Shown here: positions 1 to 12,545 of the stretch, in pieces | How the letters are laid out: each line of letters starts with the position of its first letter | Numbering within the stretch: position 1 is the stretch's first letter | Source: Bostrychus sinensis | Lineage: Eukaryota; Chordata; Actinopteri; Gobiiformes; Eleotridae | Assembly (NCBI GenBank): GCA_020698575.1 | Contig: CM036242.1 | Location: 20,687,624 to 20,751,623, forward strand | Direction of reading: 5' to 3' | DNA length: 64,000 nt | The notes under the pieces: model-generated | Database searches by the model: none | What the model was told of the DNA's origin: nothing | The model's input: only the letters and a program-made list of their open reading frames with translations | Position numbers and translations under genes: made by a program

Positions 1-687
1 GGTCCTGAAGACACTTAGTATGGTCTTGACAAAACCACTCAAGATAAACAAGAGAGAGGTCTGAATGTTTGTTGTAGATTAAATTGACTTATTCTTTGTG
101 CAACTGTTTGTGCTCTCTGTTCATTAATTAATTATTCCTATAAATCTGAATCTGATAGTGTCCTGAAGTGATACAGGCTACAGGATATAGCTCTTCTTTC
201 CGAAGCTGTAGAGGACACTATATAATATCTCCCTCTGTCCTTTATGTTGGACTCTGTGTTCACATTGCGTACTGGCAATGATTCAGAAGTGCAAAGTCAG
301 TAGAAAGTCTGATCCAGATATATGAGAACGGAGGAGGAAAAGAACAGTAAGAGAAAACCACACAGAGAGAGTGAGAAAAAATTATGGAGTCAAGCAGGGC
401 CAGCTGACAAAAACTGATCTGGTGGGGGAAGGACAGGATAAGGGCTACACTATAGGACATCATCTTTAATTGCTTTGGACCAACAAGACAGTGGAGACAC
501 ATTCTGAAAATCTCTTTGGTCTTTGATTTTCATTTGGAGTACAAGTGTATGTCACTCTATAAGAACAGCGAGTAATTTAACTTAAATGAATAAACAAGAA
601 GCACTCAAACAGAGCTAAGGTATTGGCCCTATCTTGCAATGGACTTAAACTGGTGGTAAATAATTATGCCTCTAAGATCTTGAATCT

Positions 688-1052
688 AGGGCTGCTCGAT
701 TATGGAAAAATTCATAATCACAGTGTATTTAGGTCATAATTGGACCCACAGTTATTTAAAATGATTATTCATGTACTGCTAAAATAAAATGTACTGCTTC
801 CTGTAGAGGAAGAGTAGTTTTATCGTTTATTTGTGTTAATTGAAAGCCTAGTACAAGACAATGTTCTGGACAAAGACAAGTGTACATCTATCTTTGACAG
901 CACTGTAAAGTCCATACATATGGACGTAAAGAGCAGGCACATCATTTAGAGTCCAATTTAATGAATCGTTTTTTCTCAATATTATAGATTTTGAAATTGT
1001 TGGGAGCCAAAATCATATCCACGATTAAAATTTGATTAATCGCACAGCCCTA
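688..1052. mobile_element. Small TIR element (hAT-like MITE)
   Basis: The left end AGGGCTGCTCGATTA is matched in inverted orientation by the right end TTAATCGCACAGCCCT. The unit is about 365 bp with no coding capacity. Fish genomes carry many short non-autonomous elements with this AGGGCTG terminus. Flanking CTA/TA is compatible with a short target duplication, but the superfamily is an inference. Confidence 0.6.
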
Positions 1053-1727
1053 CTTGTATCTTAACAACCAATCATTAGTTTCTTTAGTAACCACTTGAGG
1101 CATATTATGCAATAATACACAATGTTATCCAGACAGATAACCAAAAATTAATAATTTGGCCATATGACACAGAGCTTTTCTAAAAAAATTACCAAATTCT
1201 GCCTATGACTCTTTGGGTTATCTTGCTGACAAATGAACAAACCAACCAATGGCACTGAAAATATAACTTTCTAGGCTGAGGTAATGAATGAATAATATTT
1301 ATCAACTTTAAAACGTTTAGCAAATGTCACAAGAATTATCTAAAGAGAAAATGCTGCATGTACATCAGGGCTTAAACTAAATTAACCTCACAATAGTGTC
1401 ACTGGCCAGTTGTTTCCCATAATGCACTGGGCTGACTTTTCTCTGCCAGTGTTTCTGCTTCAGTATCTTCCATGAATCTTAAGAACAGACCTGCTGACTG
1501 GCCCAGCAGCAGAAAATAGCAACACACTCGAGCTTGTGCTGGCTCTAGAGCACACAGATCTGCACAAGAAGCCTTCCTTTTTTGTTCGGTTATAAATGTC
1601 CTTGGTGCACCTGTGAAATCTCCAGCAGCTTGTATCCCCAACTACCTCCATCTCCTGATCACTATATTGAAACCTTTGGTCATGTCCCAAATAGCTTTCT
1701 TAATTACAAACAGTTTCCTGCCTTACA

Positions 1728-1925
1728 GTCAAGAGGTTGTGGGTTTGATCCTCCAGGTACTGGCTTCCTCCAGGTTTCAAAAGACACAGTGAATGAATGT
1801 GAAATGTTGTCTGTCAGTGTGTTTAAGCCCTGCGACTAACAGGCCTTTGTCCAGGGCGTACACAGTCTACTAATGCCCATAGTTGTTGGGATAGGCTCCA
1901 GCCAACTGCTACCCATAATGGGAAT
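1728..1925 (+). repeat. Degenerate SINE-like repeat
   Basis: A tRNA B-box-like stretch (GTTGTGGGTTTGATCC) is followed by the fish SINE-like phrases 'cttcctccagg', 'gtccagggcgtaca' and 'gggataggctccagcc'. The same family appears in reverse orientation near 50936. This copy is old and diverged. Confidence 0.5.
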
Positions 1926-2009
1926 AACCTAAAGATGTGAGATTGTACTAAACACTGTATTAGCAAAAGCCATTCTTTTCACAAGGTTATTCATAAAAAA
2001 TGCAAAAGC

Positions 2010-2395
2010 TGTATGTATGTATTGTATGTACTGTATGTACTGTATGTACTGTATGTATGTACTGTATGTATGCATGTATGTATGTACTGTATGTACTATA
2101 TGTACTATATGTACTATACATACTGTATGTATGTATGCAGGTATGTACTGTATGTATGTGTGTATGTACTATATGTGCATATGCATTGTATGTATGTACG
2201 TATGCATGTATGTACTGTACTGTATGTACTGTACGTACGTATGTATGTATATACTGTATGTATGTATGTATGTAGTTATGTACGTATGTATGTACTGTGT
2301 GTATGTACTGTATGTGCATATGTATGTACTGTATGTATGTACAGGTATGTATCTATGTATGCATCTACTGTATGTACTGTATGTATGTAGATAGA
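2010..2395. repeat. TATG/TACTG microsatellite, about 385 bp
   Basis: The stretch is built almost entirely of TATG tetramers with interspersed GTACTG units, with occasional TGCA and TACA variants. All reading frames through it are open only because the repeat lacks stops; the predicted Cys/Tyr/Met/Val or His/Thr/Tyr/Ile proteins are artefacts. Confidence 0.95.
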
Positions 2396-2399
2396 AATA

Positions 2400-2960
2400 C
2401 TTAATTCATCTTGTCAAGGGAAAATCAAGTGCCCAGTAGCATACATAGAACAACATAGCCAAAGCATACCCATAAAAACACATTAAATAAAAAAATAAAT
2501 ACTATGCTTAAGTTACTAGCAATAGTACTAATACTAATATAGTGCACATGCTTATGTACAACTGTTATACAGTCTAATAGCGGCAGGAATGAACGATCTC
2601 CCGAACCTCTCAGTCCTGCAGTGCAGGGAGACGAGCCTCTCACTCCAGTTGCTTCTCTGAGCAGCCAAGGTCTCACGCAGAGGACTGTGTCATGCTCCTC
2701 ATTCTTCTTTCTACCAAGACCTCTACGGAGTCCACCTTTCTCCCCAACAGAGACATACTTCCTGACCAGTTTGTCCGTCCAGCCAGTTACTGTCCCTCAC
2801 AGTGATGCCGTTACCCCAACAGACAACACCAAAGAACACAGCACTAGCCACAAATTACTGGCAAAAAAAGATACAACAAGACTTCAAAGGCTTTCAGCCT
2901 TCTGAGAAAGTGCTGCGTTAGTGTGTACTGACCAGTCGAGTCTGTGGTCGAGGTGGAAAC
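2400..2960 (-). mobile_element. CR1/L2-type LINE 3' fragment
   Basis: On the minus strand, parts of the C-terminal ORF2 region of a fish non-LTR retrotransposon can be recognised. It includes an RSFLPLLDC-type motif near 2585 and a stretch around 2700-2900 that matches in broken frames. The left flank (2400-2540), with its AATAAA-rich tract, looks like the element's 3' tail. The copy is old, frameshifted and 5'-truncated. The family label rests on remembered similarity and may be wrong at clade level. Confidence 0.5.
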
Positions 2961-3744
2961 CCAGAGGAACTTGATATTTTCCTATTGTGCGTTGGAGTAT
3001 CAGGAATAGTCCCTGGCATTTCACCTGAGTGAGCACAAATGTAGTGTAGTGATGGGACTGAAGTGAACTCTAACTTTCGCGATTTTCTGGCAGGACTTAA
3101 CACCTGCAGAGCAGCAGAATCAGCTGACCAAACACTTGTATTGTATATGTGGTGTTGCGTTGCATACTTATGAGGCCCAGCCAACTTGAATGAGCTGACC
3201 CGAGCTCCACTGGGACGTGGCCCAGCTCTGAGGCAGAAACATATCGATCTCAACTTAAGTGATCTTCAACAACCTTATGAGACTCAACCCCAGAGCTGAG
3301 CAGCAGCAATCCACCGAGGAAACACTACTACAGCCTGTTAACGAGCTGCTTTATTGTTTTTGAGAAGATAAACTGCTATTTAACAGTGTGAGACCTACAG
3401 TCTCACATTGTGCTGCAGGGAAACTCTTTGGATCATCATACAATTATAAACATGTTCCTTTTCTTGATGTAAACTCTGTAAGCACACAAAAGCAGAGGCC
3501 AAATTTTAAAAAGTTAAGCATTTCCAGGGACAGCTGCAATGCAGTACCTTCACAAGGTTACAGTTACTATGTTTAAGCCAGTTATTTTCTAGGCTTTTAA
3601 TCAGTAATATTACATTACATTTGAAGCTATGCTTAAGCAGTACTTACTGGCATCTTATTACATCAAAGAGTTTTGTGATTTTAATGAGCTTAATAGCAAT
3701 CTGTATTTTGATTGGACCTAAAGTCTGCATGTTTTCTTTTATTT

Positions 3745-3905
3745 CTTTTGGCTTTTTCATCACAGGGTCACTTTAGCAAATCATCTGCCTCTAGTATGTA
3801 GTAATTGCCATAATGATTGGCATAGATTTTACACCAGATGCCCTTCCTAATACAACCATTTCCATTTGTCTAGGCTTGGGACTGGCACAAAGAGTGCTTC
3901 CTTGT
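3745..3905 (+). repeat. Degenerate interspersed repeat, copy 1
   Basis: The copy has the order 'cttttggctttttcatcaca', 'gcaaatcatctgcctc', 'ttttacaccagatgcccttc' and 'aggcttgggactggca'. This is a common fish interspersed repeat, and a second diverged copy lies at 5110-5285. Confidence 0.5.
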
Positions 3906-5109
3906 TGCTATATTGATGTGTATTGTTTATGTAAACATCATATAAAAGGTGTATATGCCTGAATAAATTAATTCATTAAAATCCAGGTTGCTTTCTTGTT
4001 CTAAAACAGTTCTTTACTTCTATTAAATCCAACGCAGTATAATCCAGTTGATTGGGATTCTTCAACACTGAGACATAGTGGTGAGGTAGACCTTGGACAA
4101 ATCAAAAGGAGCTGGGCCATGATTACTTTGTCAGCTTCTGTTCTCTGACTGAATCACTGGAGTGAGGCATTTGATTTTACTTTGGTCCTTTCACGATCTG
4201 CACAAATAGCAAACCTGACGGCTGCACACATATGTACATTAAAGTGACTGTTTGAACAAGGCAGCGTGTTTAATACAAATGGAAAAACAAAGTGCGTACT
4301 AACTAATGTGATAGATACAATATTGTCATACTTGTTGCTAGTTTACACTTTAGATAATAGCAGTAACATGCATTCCTATTATGTGCACCTGCCTATGACA
4401 TGTTCCACTATGTAGTATGTTTGATGTATGATGTGTTAGTGGCAATAAGAACATGGAGTGTGCACACTGATATTCCCCACACAGACACAGGGGTAAATGA
4501 GATTAGTGCAGGCTGTCAGCAGGAGAGAAATGTATTCAGTCGGCAGCAGAGGGCCCTAAGTGCTTAGTGGAAGAAGCGCGTGGAGCATTTCATCATAGCT
4601 GTAATAAAAGTGATAAAGGGAGAAATGAAAATAACCCAGACTGGGGCCAAATGATCAGCACGGTCCTGGGCAGAGTGTCGGCAGCAGCACGCCACTCTCA
4701 GCCTACCGTCACTTTAAGCGTCACATTAATTATTTAAAGGGTTTTATATCAGCATGGGAAACACCACATCAATAAATTATGGTGTCATTTTAAGCTGGAT
4801 GATGGAAATTTCAACATCTTTCTAAAAGGTCACTGTTGCTGGTGTGACATAAAACAGTAGAGTTTGTTTAAGCGTGGCTTTATATTTACAGTGATTTTAA
4901 GCTGCTATGACAGAAGACCTGCTTCACTGGGGCTCAGTCATAGGATTCATTTCAAACTTTGGATATGAGCCGCAAATGCAAATTTTTCCTCTTCGGATTT
5001 TGCTCAAGGGCTTCAAGCTGGAAAGAGCTTAAAGAGCTTATCTTATTTATTGTAAATGTGCATACTCAGACAGCAGAATATAGCAAGTAGTATGTATTGC
5101 TATGTATGT

Positions 5110-5285
5110 GCTTCTTTTGCCTTTTTCCTTCCTGGGTCACCACAGCAAATCATCTTGCCTCCTAGCATCATTTGAATATTGAGCTGACATTGATTTTAAG
5201 AAATTTTCCTAACACAACTCTATAGATTAATCTTAGCTTGGGACTGCCAAAAAGAATACACCAACTTGTGACCCTCTGTGGCTGG
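5110..5285 (+). repeat. Degenerate interspersed repeat, copy 2
   Basis: It shares the order of landmarks with the copy at 3745-3905: 'cttttgcctttttccttc', 'gcaaatcatcttgcctcc', 'attgattttaagaaattttc' and 'tagcttgggactgcc'. It is more diverged than the first copy. Confidence 0.45.
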
Positions 5286-7639
5286 ATTATTGCTAATTTA
5301 AATCTAACTTAATCTAACTAACATATAACATTTATTATTATTATTATTTTTCACTTTTCTAAACCTGCCAAATCCTGGTATTTTTATGTGGACACTTAAT
5401 CACAGTTAGAAGTAAATTCAAGATCACAGAAAAAGGTTCATCTGAAACTTATACTAAGTAATAATATTAAATATAACCGCAAGCAGCGATAAACAGCCCT
5501 TGCCCATTGCAACCTCAGGAATGTGCGCCACGTTCTTGAAACTGCTTAATTTCCACCTATAGCATCGACATCCGAGGTTAACAAATCTAGCTTTCTAATT
5601 TCAGGGCAAAAGAGCCACATCTGCGACCCTGCAGCCAGTGAAGAATTCAGACCATGATGTTAAAAATTCTGTTGCTATTTAAAAACTAAAACTTTTTGCT
5701 CTTTGTATAATTGTTGTTGTTACAGTCTGTAGGAGGTGGTAGGGCATCTGTGTTAAACAGGACCATGCATATGCATGTTGGGGTTGTTACAGTTAGCCTA
5801 AAATAAGACATTATTAGCCACAGTGCCACAGGGAAACCTTTCGGAAAAGAATGATAATTCATAATTTCATCTTAAGATGAAACTGTCTGATTTTGAGTTG
5901 ATTTTATCAAAAGCCCAGGGACTAATTTGTTAAAGCACAAAATGTCCAGATTCAGACTAAAATGGCAGGATTCCTGTTTGTCAGAAAGTGTGGCCATAAT
6001 AAGTTTAGGTCAGGAACAATGGGTCATTATGGTAAACTGCATTACTGAGCTCCAAAGTGAGCATGCCTAAAATCCCTTAAGGGTTAAACAAATGGTGGTG
6101 CTATTGAGCCATTTTACATAGCACTTACATAGTTTTCATAAAATACAATTTTTACCAGACCAGATGGATGTGCCATATTTCATGAGCTTTCAAGAATGTT
6201 TAGGGGGCCTTGGAGTGAATGCAATTGTGAATTGTAAAGCAACTTTGAGTGTCTAGGCAGACTGATGATGACATGGCAGCCATTCAGTGCCTACAGCCTC
6301 TTTGACCACCACCAATCACACAATCACACACACACAAATATACACCAGTGCCAGAGACATTGGAGGCAAAGTGTCTTACCACGACATTATGTTCTAAGTT
6401 ACTCCAAGTGTTTTGAAAATACTTGATATATGGACTATACAGGACATACAATATTTTTCTGTACCAAAACTGCTTTATAAATGAGAATTATTCAGTTCTC
6501 TAGCATTAGGAGTCCTCTACAATACAGTATGTATTATGTATGTATGTATCCTTTGTGGCCAGGCCAAGAATGCATCATCCCACTGCAGAATCCTGCATAA
6601 TAATGGAAGCATAATGAAAGCTTCTACAGCATGACTAGTGACACTGATCATAAAAAACATCAAGCCAAACCCTGCAAAAAAGTGCTGAGTAAGGGAAAGA
6701 CTGAATAAATCCATCTCACTGGGCTTTTTCAGGAGAAACAGCTCAAGCCTTGGCTCATGCATTAGACTGACCCAGCTCAGAGTAATTCCAAGAAAAACCA
6801 ATGAATCTCTATTAGGCAGTATGGCCATTAGTTTCCCTGTACTGTAGTGATGATTCATTATTGCTGCACAGCCCTGTGGCACTTACTAAAATTGCTCAAG
6901 CTCTATTACCTACAGGGTAAAAATAACACTCATGATGGTTCTTGTGATATTTATTTATTATTAAAGATAATAAAACAATTCTGGCATAAAGTTAGAAACT
7001 CTAGTCTCAGGTGGCAGAGTCTAGGATGCTTTCTGCCTCATACTTTATCTAACCAGGGCTGACTAGTACAGACTGGAGCAAGTTGAATGGCAGGGAGGAA
7101 CGGAGGAAACAGAAGTTAGTGAAGAAACTGAATAAAGACTGATGACAAACCAGAATTCATATAGAAGTATGTGTAAAAATATAAGAAATAATAACTTTGA
7201 CTATAACAATAGATGCATAGACATACAACCCCAAAGTCAAAACAAGTAGGAACACTGTGTGAGAGCAATGGATTAAGAATCTCATAAAAAACTAATTTTA
7301 TTATAGAACATATACAACATATTAGAGACATTTTAGCATTTCATATAAAATAATAGCTCTTTTTGAATGTGATGGCAGTGACACATCTTGGTAAAGTTGG
7401 GACAAGGGAAACAAAAGGTTGGAAATATAAATTGTATGAGTAAAAAGACAGCCAGTGGAGCATTTTGCAATTCAATAATTGACAACATTTCAGTAAAATT
7501 ATGTGTATAAATGGTGCACAGATTTCTAAAGTAATGATATGAACAGTGAGTTGTGCTTGAGGGTGAAAGAATTTTAAATCTTTCTTCTTCTGGCAAATAC
7601 CACCCCTTCCCAAGAAAAAGCCTTTAAATATCCAATATA

Positions 7640-9164
7640 CACTGCTCAAAAAATAAAGGCAACACTTAAACAACACAATGTAACTCCAAGTCAATCACAC
7701 TTCTGTGAAATCAAACTGTCCACTTAGGAAGCAACAATGATTGACATCAGTTTCACTGTTGTTGTGCAAATGGAATAGACAACAGGTGGGAATTATAGGC
7801 AATTAGCAAGACACCCCCAATAAAGGAGTGGTTCTGCAGGAGGTGACCACAGACCACTTCTCAGTTCCTATACTTTCTGGCTGATGTTTTGGTCACTTTT
7901 GAATGCTGGCGGTGCTTTCACTCTAGTGGTAGCATGAGACAGAGTCTACAACCCACACAAGTGGCTCAGGTCGTGCAGCTCATCCAGGATGGCACATCAA
8001 TGCAAGCTGTGGCAAGAAGGTTTGCTGTGTCTGTCAGCGTAGTGTCCAGAGCATGGAGGCGCTACCAGGAAACAGGCCAGTAGGAAACGTGGAGGAGGCC
8101 GTAGGAGGGCAACAACCCAGCAGCAGGACCGCTACCTCCTCCTTTGTACAAGGAGGAACAGGAGGAGCACTGCCAGAGCCCTGCAAAATGACCTCCAGCA
8201 GGCCACAATGTGCATGTGTCTGCTCAAACGGTCAGAAACAGACTCCATGAGGGTGGTATGAGGGCCCGATGTCCACAGGTGGGAGTTGTGCTTACAGCCC
8301 AACACCGTGCAGGACGTTTGGCATTTGCCAGAGAACACCAAGATTGGCAAATTCGCCACTGGCGCCCTGTGCTCTTCACAGAGGAAAGCAGGTTCACACT
8401 GAGCACATGTGACAGACGTGACAGAATCTGGAGATGCCGTGGAGAACGTTCTGCTGCCTGCAACATCCTCCAGCAATGTAGTAATGGTGTGGGGTGGCAT
8501 TTCTTTGGGGGGCCACACAGCCCTCCATGTGCTCGCCAGAGGTAGCCTGACTGCCATTAGGTACCGAGATGAGCTCCTCAGACCCCTGTGAGACCATATG
8601 CTAATGCAAGACACTGCTAGACCTCATGTGGCTGGAGTGTGTCAGCAGTTCCTGCAAGATGAAGGCATGGATGCTATGGACTGGCCCCGCCCATTCCCCA
8701 GACCTTAATCCAATTGAGCACATCTGGGACATCATGTCTCGCTCCATCCACCAACGCCACATTGCACCACAGACTGTCCAGGAGTTGGCAGATGCTTTAG
8801 TCCAGGTCTGGGAGGAGATCCCTCAGGAGACCATCCGCCACCTCATCAGGAGCATGCCCAGGTGTTGCAGGGAGGTCATACAGGCGTGGAGGGCCCACAC
8901 ACTACTGAGCCTCATTTTGACTTGTTTTAAGGACATTACATCAAAGTTGAATCAGCCTGTACTGTGTTTTTCCACTTTAATTTTGAGTGTGACTCCAAAT
9001 CCAGACCTCCATGGGTTAATAAATTTGAGTTCCATTGATAATTTTTGTGTGATTTTGTTGTCAGCACATTCAACTATGTAAAGAACAAAGTATTTAATGT
9101 ATATTTCATTCATTCAGATCTAGGATGTGTTATTTTAGTGTTCCCTTTATTTTTTTGAGCAGTG
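7640..9164 (+). mobile_element. Tc1-like DNA transposon, full length but dead
   Basis: The left end CACTGCTCAAAAAATAAAGG is mirrored by the right end CCTTTATTTTTTTGAGCAGTG, and both are flanked by the TA target duplication typical of Tc1/mariner. The ~1.5-kb unit matches the size of an autonomous element. Further inward, homology between the arms fades. The transposase inside is broken (separate entry), so the copy cannot move by itself. Confidence 0.9.
7885..8920 (+). pseudogene. Tc1-like transposase pseudogene
   Basis: The frame starting near 7889 carries the N-terminal paired-like helix-turn-helix (residues around SMQAVARRFAVSVSVVSRAW). After a frame change, 8210-8545 carries the start of the DDE catalytic core, including VLFTEESRFTLS. 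From 8600 the frame around QDTARPHVAG holds the second catalytic Asp, and 8690-8740 carries PDLNPIEHIWD with the third acidic residue. The first catalytic Asp of the usual TDESRF motif is Glu here. Several frameshifts and a premature stop break the gene. It is a dead transposase inside the TIR-bounded element. Confidence 0.85.
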
Positions 9165-10484
9165 TATAATTAACCAACAGACCAACAACATGCTTTTGTC
9201 AACTATGCTTGACTACGCCTCATTGGATTTTTCTGTTACTATTCTCATAAAAAGCTGCAAGCAGAGAGGACAGTAGGCCTTTTAAAAGATGTTCACTGTC
9301 AGCAGAATGCCATCTTAGAGCCCTTGAAGTAGCCCAGTGGGACTTTGAGATACTGGCACCATGTTCACAAACAGCATCCACTTGTATAAATCCTTTCTAG
9401 TTCAGACTGAAGCTTGGCTCCTGGAGTCTCTGTTGCATAAATGCCACATTGAATAAAGAAGCATTGAGAGCAACAGTCACTGAAGGCTCACAACTGTTGA
9501 TAATTGTTACTAATAAAAGACCCCAAAAGATCCCTAAGAGTGCATTTAAATATGTCAATAATAAATTAATGGCGACAACCGGAGCAGCCTTAAATGAGAA
9601 TCTATATAGTCAGATGTGGACTGAAATACTGTTTAACTTGAAAATATACACACATACATATATACTGTATTTATCATTTTATAGGGTTACAACATCCAAA
9701 CCTGTACATAAAGGAACATTTTGAAGACAAATACGTACACACACAGATGTAATTGAAATGTGTGTAATTATTTTATTTTCTTGTCAGCCTTAGGGGGCAC
9801 TTTATTGGATCCTTTAAACTGTCCCAAAGACCTCAAACATTCTGAACCACAAGAATATTTTAAATACATCTAATTTCCTTTACACATAAATACAGAGACA
9901 TACATGTGTGTATCATCTAGCACTTGACTACATAGTGAATGCAATAATTCTTTGTATATATACTTGTTCTGTGCTCCAAAAACAACTCTCCAGTTCACTT
10001 TTAAGCACAAAATAGAAGAACTTAATATGTCCAACCAAATGCAACTGCACTACTACTGCAAACTTTTACCATTAGTTTTGGGTGAGTACTTTTCCATGTT
10101 GTAAGCAAAATTAAATGGATTAGTATTGCAATTGCAGTAAATACCCAGAGGTCATTTTACCTGCCAGTTACTCTGCTTTATAATAGCCCCTCCCCATTTA
10201 TTAGATTGACTAAGAGAGCGAAGCTAATACAGAGATTACACGACTTGGAGCCATTTGGGTCATTGTGAAAAGGTAAACACTAAAATTCATGGCTTGATCT
10301 TGACTTTGTATTTGTAAGTGGGACAATACTCATGAAGGACAGGGCTGTAACAGAATGCTCTCGGGTGTGGCTCTATAGACTGGAGTGTAGAAAGTGCAAA
10401 GAGGCAATACTGTCACCCTGAGTGAGCAGTCAGCAGGTCAAATGTGTTACTGATCATAGCCCATAATGGAGGGAGGGACCTGTA

Positions 10485-10528
10485 TGTGCTGTCGCGCGCG
10501 CGCACGCACACACGCACACACACACACT
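10485..10528. repeat. (CG)n(CA)n microsatellite
   Basis: Alternating CG dinucleotides run into CA dinucleotides. Both are alternating purine-pyrimidine, a composition able to adopt Z-DNA. Confidence 0.85.
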
Positions 10529-11942
10529 TCATTTAGCTCTAGTGCTAAATAGCTAGCTTTAGTGTTTTGAAAAGTAAATAAGATAGTTCAACATCACCCG
10601 TTATGGTCTTTAGCCTTAGTGCCTTGTTTAAAAACTTTATTTAGTTATTTGTGTTTTATGTATTTGACAATTGCCAAATAAGTGACGCACAACTTTTAAT
10701 AAGCTATCATTAGATCTAGCTATCATTATTACAGTAAAAGTGCCATCCCAAGACATTTTTCTTTTTCTATTATCCTCCTTCATACTGCTCAGTGTAAACT
10801 CATATGATGGAGTGATTGCTTTGTGTCCAATGAGCCCAGTGGGGTCATCACTGTGCTGTCATAACACTACTGGGCTGTTCTTTTTATGAATGGGCAGTGG
10901 TGTCTGAACAGTACTAAGATAAGAAAAGAAGTGGTTATCGTGGATCTGTGTGTTCATGAATTTTGCGGGACACAAACAAAAGCATACAAATTTGACTGTC
11001 AATTTATGCTATTATAATGTGTCAAGAGAAAGTGCTGTGACCTCAACCATAGTACACCATAAGTAAATGGCCCACAGGTACACAATTTAAAAGGATGCAC
11101 AGTTTAACAATAGCATTTAGTGTAGCACTGTTAGCAAGCATCTTCTTGAGCAGTCGTATTCTTATTTACTCAAAATAAAAGACTTGGTTTTTATTGTGGC
11201 ATCCATATTGCTTTAAGAGCATATCATGACCCCGATCTCCACACTGTACAGTACACCCAGTACATCACAGAGGTATGTTACCGCTGCAGGCTGCTGCCAT
11301 ATTTCTCTCATCTATCTAACCTCTGGATATAAGTGGTGATTACCCACCCACATACAGTACAACCTCGAAATTGCAAAAGCACAACAGTAAAAACATACTG
11401 TACCTCTGGATAGTGGAAAACACAGGTTGACAAACAAAAACTATATACATGTTGGTGGTGACAGTGTTGCAATGTCCAATGCACAAAACACTGCAATTTC
11501 ACTGTACATTAAAGATGAGAAAAACAGAGTTGAGAAGGTTCTACCCCACACCAAATGCATAATTAGTTGGCAGAATTAATTCCATATCAGTTTGTCCATA
11601 TAATTTTCTATAATGTTATCCCACCACTTTAGTCTGTCAGCACAGTTCTTCCAAGTACTGGCTTCCCTTAGCTTCATCCATGGTAAGCACAATATCTTGA
11701 GTGGCATTTGCAGTATAACACAACAATTGTCTAAAAAGGTTTCTGCAATTATTTAAGTGTCACTCAGCCGCTGAATAAGAAAGCAAATGTTGTGAGAGCA
11801 GCAGGTTAATTAGCGCTGAGCACGTTGAGAGGGATCTTAAAGAACAGCTTCAAAATCATGGCAGTCAGGGAAGAGGCTGGATGGAAACTGCACATCAAAA
11901 GTGCTTATTCTGACAGTATTGACAATATTAGTGTGTGTGAGC

Positions 11943-11968
11943 AAAAAAAAAAAAAAAAAAAAAAAAAA
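11943..11968. repeat. A26 homopolymer
   Basis: An uninterrupted run of 26 A. No recognisable retroposed gene body precedes it, so it is listed only as a simple repeat. Confidence 0.9.
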
Positions 11969-12417
11969 CACTACTACTTCCATAGCAATGAAATACTGCA
12001 TTCTGTACTGATACTATTCTAAATAATTTGAGGACCTTTGCCAAGAACAAGTCTAAGAGAGTTGGCCCTCAGAGCACTTTGATTCTCACAGATTTGCTCA
12101 TGGTTGAGAGTTTAGTGTTTATTGTTTTTCTTTGCTTCTAGCTGGTGTCACGGTTTATCATGTCACACATTCAGAATCAAATACCTCTTCGAAGTGCAAA
12201 GTGAAAGGGCTAGTCAAAAAATATAAAAGTCTGGACACATCATGTCACTTTATTCACAGATCTGAATACATTAAAAAGCATTAGATGAACTAAATATTGA
12301 TGCTTTATAATTGTATAGATTGCCTAAATAAGTACACAGATGCAACAACATAAATCCAAAGAGCCTGTAACCTGGAAAAATTAAACTTATAAATTATATA
12401 TTATATATTATATATTA

Positions 12418-12545
12418 GGGCTGTGACAATACAATACATATCATGAAGTGTCACAATATGATATACACTATATAAAGTATATCTATCATGATACTGTAAC
12501 AATGATGATATATAGCATTTTTATACAATCACCTATAATCACCTG
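12418..12545. mobile_element. Partial TIR element end
   Basis: It starts with TAGGGCTGTGACAATAC and continues with the ATCATGATA/TATCATGATACTG palindromic stretches usual in a widespread fish MITE family. The opposite end was not found, so the copy is truncated or diverged. Confidence 0.4.

Noticed and set aside
1987..2394. Long Tyr/Cys/Met/Val and His/Thr/Tyr/Ile reading frames on both strands
   Set aside because: They are translations of the TATG/TACTG microsatellite, which lacks stop codons.
6517..7694. Several 70-120 codon minus-strand ORFs
   Set aside because: Low-complexity hydrophobic translations of AT-rich intronic DNA with no family resemblance.
10485..10528. CpG island promoter
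   Set aside because: The CG run is a short simple repeat without broader CpG richness.
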